DNA of 64,000 nt from Paenibacillus guangzhouensis (GCF_009363075.1 NZ_CP045293.1:930001-994000), one strand, 5' to 3'. Shown: positions 25,535 to 35,191, numbered from the stretch's first letter. Translations and numbers: made by a program. Notes: generated by a model from the letters alone, not told the origin.

Positions 25535-28500
25535 GTGCAGACACACGTGTTAAAGAACAAATGGGCACGACTATTTTTAACGATTCCTTTATCCATGAGT
25601 TTCATTGGATCAGCGATTCCTATGGCTTCGGTTCGTGCGGAGGCAACAGAAGTTCCGACCCAAGCCGTTCTATCGAAGGCGACAGGACAATGGATGTCGG
25701 GAGAATTCCATGTGCACACCTATGAATCGGATGATGCACAAATTTCGTTAGAGGATGCATTGGACCATGCATTTGATACCTACGGATTTGATTGGATCGC
25801 AACGGCGAACCATTTGAGATCTTCCAAACGAGACGATACGGGCGTAGACATTCCGGGCGGTCCGATTCCGTTCTCCAAAGGCGCCATGGAATACGAGGTT
25901 CCGAAAATCAAACAACTGCAAGCCCAGGGGAAATATGCAGGAAAGACGATTTTCTCCGGCTTCGAATGGGACATGCCTTCGCATGAGCACGTATCTGTTG
26001 GCATTTTGGGCGATCAACCGAACTCGGAAGCGACGCTCAGAGCAGCGAACCAATTCGAATATTTGTTCACAAATCGAGATAAAACGTGGTTCGATCCAGC
26101 CGACGTTGCGATGTGGGACCAACAGGGAAAGCGTGCGTATACCACGCATGCGGACGCATTGACTGCGGTACAATGGCTCAAAGATCGTTATGCTGAGACG
26201 AGCTATATGATACTGAATCATCCTTCTCGAATCGTAGGTAAATACACGATTGCGGACATTCGTGATCTAAATAATGCAGCGCCAGACATCGTATTCGGCA
26301 TGGAAGGTATGATCGGCGGACAGATGGAACCTGACCGCGGCGGCTATAATACAACGTATAATACCGCGAATCCTACCGCGAACACGAATTACAAGAACCG
26401 GTCCTATGGCGGGACGGATTACATGGTTGCCAAAGTTGGCGGCGTATGGGATGCCTTGTTAGGCGAAGGCCGGCGGTTCTGGAATTTTGCGAATTCAGAT
26501 TTTCACTTCAAAATTAGAGGTCCATACTCCAGCGGCTATTGGCCAGGGGAATATTCGAAGAATTACACGTGGACGGAAGGCCGCGATATGCAATCCATAT
26601 TGAATGGCATGCGTTCTGGTAAATCGTTCTCTGTCTACGGCGATTTGATTAATGCCTTAGATTTCAACGCAGCAAGCAACGGCGTGAAGGAAGAGATGGG
26701 TGGCGAATTAAAAGTAACCGAAGGCGACGATCTTCAGCTTACGATCCGCTTCAAGAGTCCAAATAAGAACAACTACGAGTCTCCCGTAGACAGCGGTATT
26801 TCTGCGAATGTGACGCCGCAAGTGGACCACATCGATCTGATCGCAGGGGATGTCACGGGAAAGGCGGAGCCTGGAACCGCGGCATACAACAAAGATATGA
26901 ACGATTCCACGAAGGTGATTGCGACCTTTACAAGCAAGGATTGGACGCTAGATAGCGAAGGCTATAATGTTATTCACTATAATCTAAAATCCGTCGATAA
27001 AAATCAGTATTTCCGCTTACGTGGCACAAACTTGGGCATGAATGTGGAAGGGGAAACGCAGAACGGGGACCCGCTGCTGGATCCAATTACGAATCAAGCG
27101 GACAATAACACGCGCTTCAATGCCATCAACGATCGGAACTATAGGGATTTATGGTTCTATTCCAATCCGGTATTTGTTACGGTGACCCAAGATGATGAGC
27201 GAGCTGTTCACGATACGCTTCAAGCGCTGGATTTAGGCGATTTAAGCAACGTGACTTCAGACATTGCATTGCCGACGAATGGGGAGCGCGGAACGCGCAT
27301 TGATTGGACAAGCTCAGACCGGGAGATCATCGCGAACGATGGGAAATGGGTGGGGCAGCCGACGAATAATCGCTTGGTGACGCTGACTGCAACAGCCACA
27401 CGTGGTAAGGCACAGCAAACAAAGGTCTTCTTGGCGTTAGTGCGTGGGGCTGATGCTTCGACGGTACAACTACGCCATACCATGATGACCGCTGACGGAT
27501 TGTCCTACACGAACGGTACATGGACGAATCAGAACGTGACGGCAAGCGTGTACGCGGATGTCTATGCGCCAAGTACATCTGCTGTGATCGAATTGTCTGT
27601 AGACGGCGGTGTAAGCTATCAGCCATATGCAAGTCATAAGGCACTGGAACTAGCGGAAGAAGGGGAGCATGCGCTCCTGTTCCGGGCAACGGATGATTCG
27701 GGCGCCGAAGCGGTGCTGCCGCTCAGCGTGAAAATCGATAAGACCTTGCCCGTCGTTAGCCTAGTAGGATCTCCTTCTATGACATTGACGGTAGGGGATA
27801 CGTACCAGGAGCCGGGTGCGAAGGTGACGGATAAGCTAGGTGTTCCTGGCGAGGCTGTCATCACGGGCGAGGTGAATACGTCTGTAGTCGGTACATATAT
27901 CGTGCGATATCATGCAGTGGATGCTGCAGGGAATCAGGCGATTGAGGTACTGCGTACGATTCATGTGGTATCCCCATCAGATAAGCCGAATCCGCCGACA
28001 GGTGGAGGCTTGAGCCCTGGTGGTACGACCCCTACGGCGCCAACACCGGAAGTGGCGCAGCCATTACCATCCGCGCAAGTGGAAGTATCCGCTGTCGCAG
28101 GAGCGAAGGGTAGTCTCCAACTTGTCGTGCAATGGATGATTCCGCAAGGAGCGGTAGCAACCGATGGTAAGATGAACATTGCAGTTCTGGGTGAGAAGCA
28201 AGCACCATCGACAGGAACGCATACCGTTCTGAGCCCGGTGATCGCGCTGACAAGTACGGTGCACACTACCTTGGCCAAACCGATGACACTAACGTTCGAT
28301 TATAATGTGGATATGCTCGGCAAGAGACAGAAGCCGGCTGTATATTATTACGATGCAGATCAACAAAGATGGATATATGTCGGTGGTTCACTGAATGGTG
28401 ACGGTACGATTACTGTAGAGCGGAAGAAGCTGGAGACCTATGCCGTGTTCGGTTATGAACAGACGGTATTTGCAGATATGAATGAACATTGGGCCACAGC

Positions 28501-29017
28501 GTCGATCGATCGTCTCACGGGCATGCAAGCGATCCGTGGCTACGAGGATCACTTGTTCCATCCGAACGGCCAAGTAACGAGAGCGCAGTTCGCGAGTATT
28601 CTCGCCAAAGCCTTTGGGCTTCAAGCGAGCGGGAATGTCCCGGCATTTAACGATGCGAACGATATTCCGGCTTGGGCGAAGTCAGATATCGCTGCCCTTG
28701 TCCAGGCCGGATGGATTAGCGGATACATGGAGAATGGACAACTGAGCTTCAAGCCGGATCAAGCGATTACAAGAGCGGAGATCGCGGTGCTGTTGAATCG
28801 GGTATTGCGTCGAGATTCGCAGCCGATTGGCGAAACGGCAAGCTCATTCACGGACGCGTCGCATATTCCAAGCTGGGCACAGGCATCGGTGAATGCCCTC
28901 GTCCAATCGGGTATGCTTCAAGGCTACGAGGATCAGACCTTCCGTGCAGATCGCCATGCGACGAGAGCAGAAGCTGTAGTGATGATCCATAAGTTGTTGG
29001 ATGTGTTGAATAGGTAA
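25535..29017 (+). CDS. Secreted PHP-domain (CehA/McbA-type) metallohydrolase with SLH domains
   Basis: An 1160-residue exported protein. A signal peptide (KNKWARLFLTIPLSMSFIGS to VRAEA, ~6-37) precedes a PHP-type metal-dependent hydrolase domain with HVHT at 59-62 (motif I), ILNHPSR and NFANSDFH. Beta domains follow: an atrophied bacterial Ig-like region (~565-635), a DUF5011-type Ig-like domain (~738-810), and a Pro/Thr linker. Three C-terminal SLH domains (~979-1160) anchor it to the cell wall or S-layer. Start GTG 25535 has only a weak Shine-Dalgarno sequence; GTG 25547 in the same frame is an alternative with GGCGGTG upstream. The natural substrate, probably a phosphoester or ester, is unknown. 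Confidence 0.88.
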   Translation: MQTHVLKNKWARLFLTIPLSMSFIGSAIPMASVRAEATEVPTQAVLSKATGQWMSGEFHVHTYESDDAQISLEDALDHAFDTYGFDWIATANHLRSSKRDDTGVDIPGGPIPFSKGAMEYEVPKIKQLQAQGKYAGKTIFSGFEWDMPSHEHVSVGILGDQPNSEATLRAANQFEYLFTNRDKTWFDPADVAMWDQQGKRAYTTHADALTAVQWLKDRYAETSYMILNHPSRIVGKYTIADIRDLNNAAPDIVFGMEGMIGGQMEPDRGGYNTTYNTANPTANTNYKNRSYGGTDYMVAKVGGVWDALLGEGRRFWNFANSDFHFKIRGPYSSGYWPGEYSKNYTWTEGRDMQSILNGMRSGKSFSVYGDLINALDFNAASNGVKEEMGGELKVTEGDDLQLTIRFKSPNKNNYESPVDSGISANVTPQVDHIDLIAGDVTGKAEPGTAAYNKDMNDSTKVIATFTSKDWTLDSEGYNVIHYNLKSVDKNQYFRLRGTNLGMNVEGETQNGDPLLDPITNQADNNTRFNAINDRNYRDLWFYSNPVFVTVTQDDERAVHDTLQALDLGDLSNVTSDIALPTNGERGTRIDWTSSDREIIANDGKWVGQPTNNRLVTLTATATRGKAQQTKVFLALVRGADASTVQLRHTMMTADGLSYTNGTWTNQNVTASVYADVYAPSTSAVIELSVDGGVSYQPYASHKALELAEEGEHALLFRATDDSGAEAVLPLSVKIDKTLPVVSLVGSPSMTLTVGDTYQEPGAKVTDKLGVPGEAVITGEVNTSVVGTYIVRYHAVDAAGNQAIEVLRTIHVVSPSDKPNPPTGGGLSPGGTTPTAPTPEVAQPLPSAQVEVSAVAGAKGSLQLVVQWMIPQGAVATDGKMNIAVLGEKQAPSTGTHTVLSPVIALTSTVHTTLAKPMTLTFDYNVDMLGKRQKPAVYYYDADQQRWIYVGGSLNGDGTITVERKKLETYAVFGYEQTVFADMNEHWATASIDRLTGMQAIRGYEDHLFHPNGQVTRAQFASILAKAFGLQASGNVPAFNDANDIPAWAKSDIAALVQAGWISGYMENGQLSFKPDQAITRAEIAVLLNRVLRRDSQPIGETASSFTDASHIPSWAQASVNALVQSGMLQGYEDQTFRADRHATRAEAVVMIHKLLDVLNR

Positions 29018-29033
29018 TACGATCTAGGTGATT

Positions 29034-29065
29034 AAGGGGACTTGCAGATGCATGGTCCCCTTTTC
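29034..29065 (+). terminator. Terminator after the PHP-SLH gene
   Basis: AAGGGGAC pairs with GGTCCCCTT around a 12-base loop, then TTCTTT. The gene on the other strand ends 86 bases further on. Confidence 0.75.
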
Positions 29066-29150
29066 TTTGGCGTTGAAGGGTGGTGTACAAGTATCCGTTC
29101 ATCGATCTTTCGAGTGAATGAGTCGTCTTTTGCGTTATGACTCGGCAAGG

Positions 29151-29840
29151 CTATTTTCGTTTCATTTTACGGATCATTTGTTTGGTCTCCGTATCGACAC
29201 GATGCGATTCCGTCATTTTCTGCAGCGCTTTGTTGAACGTGAAATCGTCGAGCTCAAGCGCAGGATCAGTCAAGTAAGTCATCGTCAGCGCAGGAAACTT
29301 CACGTAGCAGATGGAGACGGCCCACGCAACGGCCATTTTGACGTAATATCCTTCATGGTGAATGACGCTGAGTCGCTGCAGAACTTGGAAGACAGCGTCT
29401 TCTTCGACGTAATAGGTAAGCAGCATGACGACGGCGAAGCGAATGTCATATTCTTGATCCGACGCGAGATAAGGCTGCAAGAAATCCCACATCTGCTGCC
29501 TGTGCGTCTTGGTGATTTTCAGGCCGGCACAGAAGCTGTCGCAGACCGACCAATTATTGATTTTGGGGACGAAATTGGCGATATGGCGCAAAATCTCCTC
29601 GATGTCCAGGTCCAGATATCCAATCACCATGCCCTGCAGCATGATGTCTTCGAAGTAATCGTTGTCCGCATGGTCTAAATAAGCACGCCAGTCTTCCCGA
29701 ACGATGCGACGAGCGATCTTGCGCAGCTCAGGCAGTCGAACGCCAAGCACGTTATCGATGTTAGGAAGGAGTGCTGACGCAAACTGTCGATACGGTTCCT
29801 CCGCCAAGGCCAGCAATTGTTGTCTAATCGTCTGCGCCAT
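29151..29840 (-). CDS. DNA alkylation repair protein, AlkD family
   Basis: A 229-residue all-helical HEAT-like protein of the AlkC/AlkD family, which excises positively charged alkylated bases. Family-typical parts are GVRLPELRKIARRIVRED, EDIMLQGMVIGYL, INNWSVCDSFCAGLK and the C-terminal DFTFNKALQKMTESHRVD. ATG 29840 (MAQTIRQQLLALAEE) has AAGGTG upstream; the reading frame runs 21 codons further but into the upstream gene. One base separates it from the stop of the glycosylase gene (TAACATG), so the two are translationally coupled. Confidence 0.88.
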   Translation of the reverse strand: MAQTIRQQLLALAEEPYRQFASALLPNIDNVLGVRLPELRKIARRIVREDWRAYLDHADNDYFEDIMLQGMVIGYLDLDIEEILRHIANFVPKINNWSVCDSFCAGLKITKTHRQQMWDFLQPYLASDQEYDIRFAVVMLLTYYVEEDAVFQVLQRLSVIHHEGYYVKMAVAWAVSICYVKFPALTMTYLTDPALELDDFTFNKALQKMTESHRVDTETKQMIRKMKRK

Positions 29841-29841
29841 G

Positions 29842-30474
29842 TTACAACACCTTGTTGGATTCGGATGAAATGGCCCATAAATAAATGGAAGCAACCGAAC
29901 CAAGCGGGGAATACTTAAGGCGATATTGCTCGAATTGATCCTGCGTCAGGGTAGGTAAGCCATACAGCTTCATCATCCCGCGGCGAATGGCGACATCGCC
30001 CCAGCTGATGACATCCGGACGCTCCAAAGCGTGAATCAAGATCATGTCAGCCGTCCATCGGCCGACACCCTTCAGCATCGTTAACCTGCGGATGACGTCT
30101 TCATCGGGTAAGGCATGCAGATCATCTAGACGATACGCGCCTGCTGCAATCGACTGTGAAATTTGATGGATCGTAACGGCCTTTTTCATCGTTATTCCGC
30201 ACTTTTGAATCTCTTCCGCAGTTTGCCTGGATAAATGCGTCGGAGTCATTTCTTCGAATCGAGCTTGCATTCTTTCCCATAGCACATGAGCTGCCTTAGC
30301 AGATATGAGCTGGCCTATAATGGCATGGATGAGCGCGGTGAAGACATCCGGCATGACAATACGCTCAACCTTGCCTAGCCGCGTGATCGCTGCCCCGAGC
30401 ACGGCATCCTTCCGCGTAAGCTCATCCATTTCTTTTTGACCGTAATCAAAATATTTCGTATATACAGCAACCAA
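29842..30474 (-). CDS. DNA-3-methyladenine glycosylase (AlkA-like, HhH-GPD)
   Basis: Removes alkylated purines in base-excision repair. The helix-hairpin-helix is LKGVGRWTADMILIHAL and the catalytic Asp is in the following SWGDVAIRRGM. The family start region LTRKDAVLGAAITRLG is present. I favour TTG 30474, which has GGAGGGA six bases upstream. The in-frame ATG at 30492 has no Shine-Dalgarno sequence and would itself contain part of that site. Length is then 210 aa. It forms an operon with the AlkD gene, giving two alkylation-repair enzymes with different scope. Confidence 0.87.
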   Translation of the reverse strand: MVAVYTKYFDYGQKEMDELTRKDAVLGAAITRLGKVERIVMPDVFTALIHAIIGQLISAKAAHVLWERMQARFEEMTPTHLSRQTAEEIQKCGITMKKAVTIHQISQSIAAGAYRLDDLHALPDEDVIRRLTMLKGVGRWTADMILIHALERPDVISWGDVAIRRGMMKLYGLPTLTQDQFEQYRLKYSPLGSVASIYLWAISSESNKVL

Positions 30475-30582
30475 ATGGTGTCCCTCCATCATGAAAGAAG
30501 TTGAAGTGATATATATCTACTATAACGTAATCAATCATCCGATGTATGGAGGATGGAATAGAACAGCAAGATTGTGAAATAG

Positions 30583-30624
30583 AAAAAAGGAGCGTACCTG
30601 CTAGATGATGCGAGGCTGCTCCTT
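30583..30624 (-). terminator. Terminator of the XRE-cupin gene
   Basis: On the minus strand AAGGAGC pairs with GCTCCTT, followed by TTTT, just after the regulator's stop codon. Confidence 0.75.
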
Positions 30625-30646
30625 ACTTGTATGTATGGCGATCCGT

Positions 30647-31216
30647 CTATCTGCGGTTCGAGGAAGGGTAATGAATAAGCGTCGTATATCGAATGGCCTT
30701 ATCGGTATCATTATAATACGTGTGCGGCTGATCCGCGGCGAATCGGATCGCGAGGCTAGGCTTCAAGGTATAGGTCTCGCCGCCGACTTCAACGCGCAGC
30801 TCGCCTTCCATCACCATAATGAACTCCTCAACTCCTTCATAGTGCGCTTCGGACGTATGTGAATTACCGGGTTCAATAACAACATTATAGACTTCAAATC
30901 CGCGGTCTTGTTCAAAGGGGAAGATCGGGTACGCACGATACGCGCCATCTTCTTCCACGAGCGGTGTTGTATCCTCCATCTTCACCAGTGTGACCTGCGG
31001 CGTGGAATCTTCCATCAACGTTGCGAAGGAGATGCGAAGGCCGTTGACGATTTTCCATAGAATCGAAATGGTCGGATTCGTCTCTCCGCGTTCAATCTGC
31101 CCGAGCATGCCTTTGCTGACCCCGCTTAATTCTGCGACGGCATCCAGGCTAAGCTTTCGTGATTTGCGTATATCTTGTAAGTTTTTACCGATTTTCTGAT
31201 GAATTTGTTCCTGCAT
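30647..31216 (-). CDS. XRE-family regulator with C-terminal cupin domain
   Basis: A 189-residue transcription factor. A helix-turn-helix (8-62: LSLDAVAELSGVSKGMLGQI, then ERGETNPTISILWKI) is followed by a small beta-barrel cupin (~95-180) with HTSEAHYEGVEEFIMVMEGE, LKPSLAIRFAADQPHTYYN. Such proteins usually sense a small metabolite through the cupin. ATG 31216 has GAGGAG six bases upstream; the longer frame has no support. It is divergent from tdh-kbl, so it may control threonine or glycine metabolism as well as its own gene; this is inference from position. Confidence 0.87.
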   Translation of the reverse strand: MQEQIHQKIGKNLQDIRKSRKLSLDAVAELSGVSKGMLGQIERGETNPTISILWKIVNGLRISFATLMEDSTPQVTLVKMEDTTPLVEEDGAYRAYPIFPFEQDRGFEVYNVVIEPGNSHTSEAHYEGVEEFIMVMEGELRVEVGGETYTLKPSLAIRFAADQPHTYYNDTDKAIRYTTLIHYPSSNRR

Positions 31217-31270
31217 GATTGTCTCCTCTCGATCTCTTTTGGCGCACCACAAAAAAACATCCAAAATCTA

Positions 31271-31293
31271 TGCAAAATAATAGTGCAAAATAA
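31271..31293. promoter_or_regulatory. Direct repeats in the regulator-tdh intergenic region
   Basis: TGCAAAATAA occurs at 31271-31280 and again at 31284-31293, a 13-base period in the AT-rich gap between the divergent XRE-cupin and tdh genes. It is a candidate operator. Confidence 0.45.
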
Positions 31294-31401
31294 CATACAA
31301 ATGTGTAATATATTATACATAGGAAAGTTGTTAAGTATAGGATGAATCGGTGAAGCCGTATTTACTCTATTTTATGAGAAAAGATGGAGAGGGGCAATCA
31401 A

Positions 31402-32457
31402 ATGTTAAGCGGAAATATGATGGGGTTAGTAAAAGATGAGCGGAAGCCCGGTGCCGTATACAAAGAAGTACCTATTCCTAGCTGTGGCCCCCATGATGTG
31501 CTTGTGCGTGTCAAGACATCGTCCATCTGTGGGACAGACGTCCACATTTACAAATGGGATGAATGGGCTTCGAAGACGGTCGTCACACCGAACGTATTCG
31601 GACATGAATTCGCCGGAATCGTGGAAGCGGTCGGGGAAGAAGTCACGAATGTAAAAATCGGGGATTATGTGTCGGGCGAAGGACATGTCGTATGCGGTCT
31701 CTGCAAGGCATGTCGAACAGGCAATGCGCATGTCTGCAGACATACGAAGAGCTTCGGGATTACGATTCCAGGCTGCTTCGCGGAATATGCGATCGTGCGG
31801 GCGAGCAACGTGATTCACAATGATCCGACGCTGCCGTATGAAATCGCATGTCTGCAAGATCCGCTAGGCAATGCCGTTCAGACAGTGCTTAGTGGGGATA
31901 TCGTAGGGAAGAGTGTAGCGATTATCGGTGTAGGTCCGATTGGTCTCATGGCTGTTGCAGTTGCGAGAGCATGTGGCAGCGGTAAGATTATGGCGGTCGA
32001 CATCAATCCATATCGCTTGGAAATGGCCAAGACGATGGGTGCGGATGTGCTCATTAACAGCAGCGAAGTTTCCGCGATGGAAGCGATCATGGATGCAACA
32101 CATGGGGAAGGCGTCGAAGTGATTCTCGAGATGTCCGGTCATCCGCAGGCCATTCGGGACGCTTTGAAAGCGGCTTCACCCGCAGCGCGCGTATCATTGT
32201 TAGGGATTCCTACACGAGAGGTGTCCATAGACCTAGCGGAGGATATTATATTTAAGGGGCTGCAGGTGCATGGCATTACAGGCCGCCGGATGTATGATAC
32301 ATGGTATCAGGTGAAAGGGTTGCTCGAGAATGGACGGATTGATCTGAAGCCGCTCATTACGCATTATTTCACACTGGACCAATATGAAGAAGCATTTGAA
32401 TTGATGACATCCGGTCAATGCGGGAAAATTGTATTCAAACATGATTCCGCGTTGTAA
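31402..32457 (+). CDS. tdh: L-threonine 3-dehydrogenase
   Basis: Zinc- and NAD-dependent oxidation of threonine to 2-amino-3-ketobutyrate. Features are the catalytic zinc segment SICGTDVHIYKWDEWA, GHEFAG, the structural zinc cysteines in CGLCKACRTGNAHVC, the Rossmann motif VGPIGLMAVAVA, and DPLGNAVQTVLSG. Length 351 aa matches. I start at ATG 31402, seven bases after GGAGAGGGG; ATG 31384 lies before that site. kbl follows after 43 bases, so the pair converts threonine to glycine plus acetyl-CoA. Confidence 0.93.
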   Translation: MLSGNMMGLVKDERKPGAVYKEVPIPSCGPHDVLVRVKTSSICGTDVHIYKWDEWASKTVVTPNVFGHEFAGIVEAVGEEVTNVKIGDYVSGEGHVVCGLCKACRTGNAHVCRHTKSFGITIPGCFAEYAIVRASNVIHNDPTLPYEIACLQDPLGNAVQTVLSGDIVGKSVAIIGVGPIGLMAVAVARACGSGKIMAVDINPYRLEMAKTMGADVLINSSEVSAMEAIMDATHGEGVEVILEMSGHPQAIRDALKAASPAARVSLLGIPTREVSIDLAEDIIFKGLQVHGITGRRMYDTWYQVKGLLENGRIDLKPLITHYFTLDQYEEAFELMTSGQCGKIVFKHDSAL

Positions 32458-32500
32458 GACACGGTAAGTAACGTTGAACATAAATGAGGAGGTACTTCCG

Positions 32501-33679
32501 ATGAACGGATTTGAAGTGATTGCTGCACAGCTGCAGAGCTTGAAGGATGAGGGACGGTTCCGTCCGCTCACCGTGTGGGAGGATGGATCGGATGCATGGA
32601 TGACATTACAAGGCGGCAAACGCGTGCTGCAGATGTCCTCCAACAATTATTTGGGCTTGACGCATCATCCGAAGCTGAAGCAAGCAGCGCTTGAGGCTAC
32701 GGAGAAATATGGAGTAGGTGCAGGGTCGGTACGCACGATTACAGGAACGCTTGCGATTCATGATGAATTGGAGCAGAAGCTTGCGGCATTCAAAGGGACG
32801 GAAGCGGCACTGGTCTTCCAGTCCGGATTTACGACGAACCAAGGGGTGCTGGGTACGATTCTTGGGGCTGACGATGTCGTTATTAGCGATGAGCTCAATC
32901 ATGCGAGCATTATTGACGGCATTCGCTTGACGAAGGCCAATCGCCGGATTTTCGCGCACAAAGATATGAATCAGTTGGAGGCGGTATTGAAAGAATGCGG
33001 ATCCTTCCGTCAGAAGGTCGTCGTGACCGACGGGGTATTCAGCATGGATGGCGATATTGCCCCATTGCCTGCGATTGTCGAGCTGGCGGAGCGATACGGC
33101 GCGTTGGTCTATGTGGATGATGCGCATGCAAGTGGTGTGTTAGGCAAGTACGGCAAAGGCTCGACGGATCATTTTGGCTTGCACGGACGCGTTCATTTCC
33201 AGATCGGCACCTTGTCGAAGGCGATTGGTGCTGTGGGAGGTTATGTGGCAACCGCGCAGGTAGCGAAGGAGTATATGATTAACAGCGCCCGCGCCTTCTT
33301 GTTCAGCACGGCTCTGCCGCCATCGGTAGCAGCGACATGTATCGCAGCGATTGACGTGTTGAAAGGGGAGCCTGATTTAACCGAACGCTTGTGGTCGAAC
33401 GCTAATGGCTTCCGTACGAAGCTGCAGCAGCTTGGATTCGATACGGGTGACAGCGAGACACCGATCATTCCGATCATTGTGGGAGAATCGGCACGGGCGA
33501 TTGCGTTCTCGAAGCGGCTGCTCGAAGAGGGCGTATGTGCGCAAGGCATTGTCTATCCGACGGTAGCGTTGGACAAAGGCCGGGTACGACTCATTGTTAC
33601 TGCGCAGCATACGGAAGAAGATCTGACGTTCGCAGCCGATGTACTGGAGCGTGTAGGGCGCGAGTTTGGGTTAATTTAA
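32501..33679 (+). CDS. kbl: Glycine C-acetyltransferase (2-amino-3-ketobutyrate CoA ligase)
   Basis: PLP enzyme of the alpha-oxoamine synthase family that cleaves aminoketobutyrate with CoA to glycine and acetyl-CoA. Visible are SSNNYLGLTHHPKL, GAGSVRTITGT, DELNHASIIDGIRL, VDDAHASGVLG and the PLP lysine in GTLSKAIGAVGGY. Length 392 aa is right. ATG 32501 has GAGGAGGT upstream. The related enzymes BioF and SPT share these motifs, but the tdh neighbour decides the call. Confidence 0.93.
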   Translation: MNGFEVIAAQLQSLKDEGRFRPLTVWEDGSDAWMTLQGGKRVLQMSSNNYLGLTHHPKLKQAALEATEKYGVGAGSVRTITGTLAIHDELEQKLAAFKGTEAALVFQSGFTTNQGVLGTILGADDVVISDELNHASIIDGIRLTKANRRIFAHKDMNQLEAVLKECGSFRQKVVVTDGVFSMDGDIAPLPAIVELAERYGALVYVDDAHASGVLGKYGKGSTDHFGLHGRVHFQIGTLSKAIGAVGGYVATAQVAKEYMINSARAFLFSTALPPSVAATCIAAIDVLKGEPDLTERLWSNANGFRTKLQQLGFDTGDSETPIIPIIVGESARAIAFSKRLLEEGVCAQGIVYPTVALDKGRVRLIVTAQHTEEDLTFAADVLERVGREFGLI

Positions 33680-33690
33680 TTTGTTATTGG

Positions 33691-33726
33691 AGAGGCCGAG
33701 TGCGGATAGCGCTTGGCCTCTTTGCT
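33691..33726 (+). terminator. Terminator of tdh-kbl
   Basis: AGAGGCCGAG (33691-33700) pairs with CTTGGCCTCT (33712-33721), followed by TTGCTGTTT. Confidence 0.75.
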
Positions 33727-33809
33727 GTTTCGAATCGAAGGATTATGCCTCATTTTGAGGGGAAAAACCAATATGCTATGATAGAGAAATGATAGAGAGG
33801 AGGGAATCG

Positions 33810-34568
33810 ATGCGTAGTTCTGCGCGTGACGCTTATCTCAGAGATATCGTATTTCAACGGCAGGGGATTCCGCCCATGGACCATTACCCGTTCAACCTGC
33901 CGGCATTGAAGAAGCTGAACGGGCTTCCGTTTCATCCGAAGGTGACCTACATCGTCGGCGAGAACGGCATGGGCAAATCCACCTTAATGGAGGCGATCGC
34001 GGTCGCTTGGGGATTCAATCCCGAAGGGGGGACGCTGAATTTCACGTTCTCTACTCGTGCCACCCACTCCAGCCTGTATGAATATATTCGGCCCGTGCGA
34101 GGCTTGCGCAGGCCGCGCGACGGTTTCTTCTTCCGGGCGGAGAGTTACTATAATCTAGCGACGAATATCGATGAATTGGACGCAGAGGAGAGCCCAAGTC
34201 CGCCGATAAGAGATTCCTATGGCGGCAAATCACTGCATGAACAGTCGCATGGTGAATCGTTCTTCGCGACGTTCATCCATCGATTCGGCGGGAATGGACT
34301 GTATATTCTGGACGAGCCGGAAGCCGCGTTGTCCCCGCTGCGGCAGATGTCGATGCTATCCCGCATGCATGAGCTCGTACAGGCGAACTCGCAATTCATC
34401 ATCGCGACGCACTCTCCGATTCTGATGGCTTATCCCGACAGCGTGATCTATCAGTTGACACCGGATGGGATTGAACGGACGACGCTCGAAGAGACGGAGC
34501 ATTTCATCATCATGAAGCAGTTCGTTAACAACAAGGAGCGGATGCTGGACGAGCTGTTCCGCGATTGA
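33810..34568 (+). CDS. Stand-alone AAA/ABC-type ATPase
   Basis: A 252-residue soluble ATPase with Walker A VGENGMGKST, a signature-like SHGESFFATF and Walker B LYILDEPEAALSPLRQ, then the H-loop ATHSPILMAYPD. It has the SMC/RecF-like layout of the AAA_23/AAA_21 group rather than that of a transporter ATPase; no permease is nearby. ATG 33810 follows GGAGGGAATCG; an earlier ATG (33789) precedes the Shine-Dalgarno sequence. It is alone in its unit. Function is unknown; DNA repair or phage-related roles occur in this group, but nothing here decides. Confidence 0.82.
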   Translation: MRSSARDAYLRDIVFQRQGIPPMDHYPFNLPALKKLNGLPFHPKVTYIVGENGMGKSTLMEAIAVAWGFNPEGGTLNFTFSTRATHSSLYEYIRPVRGLRRPRDGFFFRAESYYNLATNIDELDAEESPSPPIRDSYGGKSLHEQSHGESFFATFIHRFGGNGLYILDEPEAALSPLRQMSMLSRMHELVQANSQFIIATHSPILMAYPDSVIYQLTPDGIERTTLEETEHFIIMKQFVNNKERMLDELFRD

Positions 34569-34675
34569 GCCGAGCCGGATGAGGGTATAAGGAAATGGTG
34601 ATAGAGCGCTGAAGGAATTTCTGGTATACTATGGAAATCCTATGACGATCGAATGTGAGGAAGGTCGGTGAACGT

Positions 34676-35191
34676 ATGCGAGACGAGAGCATCACGTATA
34701 GAAACCTGTTGGAACAAGATGTAGAGCATATATGTGCTTTTCCACAAAATGAGGTTGAATCGTTCTACGCAGCACCTAAAATTCGTTATCCTTGGCTGCC
34801 TGAGCAAATGATGAGCGTCGCGATGCAGCGCCGAAGCTTGACGGTTGTCGTCGATGCGGTGGACCGGCCGATCGCGTATGCGAACTTGTACGATTTTGAG
34901 CTGGAAGCAGGCTGCTGCTGGCTCGGGAATGTGCTCGTCTCACCTGCGTATCGTGGGCAAGCGGTCGCATCTTATTTAGTTGAAGTGATGATGAACAGGG
35001 CGAAGGACGAACATGGTTGTACACGATTGAAGCTGTACTGCCATAATACGAATACCAGGGCATTGCTGCTGTACAGCAAGCTAGGGTTCAGACCATGCGG
35101 CTCCAAAACCGTCACGAATCATGAAGGACAGCGCATCGTGGCGATCGAAATGGAGAAGAATTTGATGGAAAGTCCAGTTGCGTCCTCTTAA
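34676..35191 (+). CDS. GNAT family N-acetyltransferase
   Basis: A 171-residue GNAT. The acetyl-CoA-binding motif A is NVLVSPAYRGQAVASYLVEVMM and motif B is NTNTRALLLYSKLGFRPCG. It is of the RimI-like single-domain kind; its acceptor cannot be told. ATG 34676 is the first good start. The last three codons and the stop lie inside the 5' arm of the terminator hairpin, so the gene ends on its own terminator. Confidence 0.85.
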   Translation: MRDESITYRNLLEQDVEHICAFPQNEVESFYAAPKIRYPWLPEQMMSVAMQRRSLTVVVDAVDRPIAYANLYDFELEAGCCWLGNVLVSPAYRGQAVASYLVEVMMNRAKDEHGCTRLKLYCHNTNTRALLLYSKLGFRPCGSKTVTNHEGQRIVAIEMEKNLMESPVASS

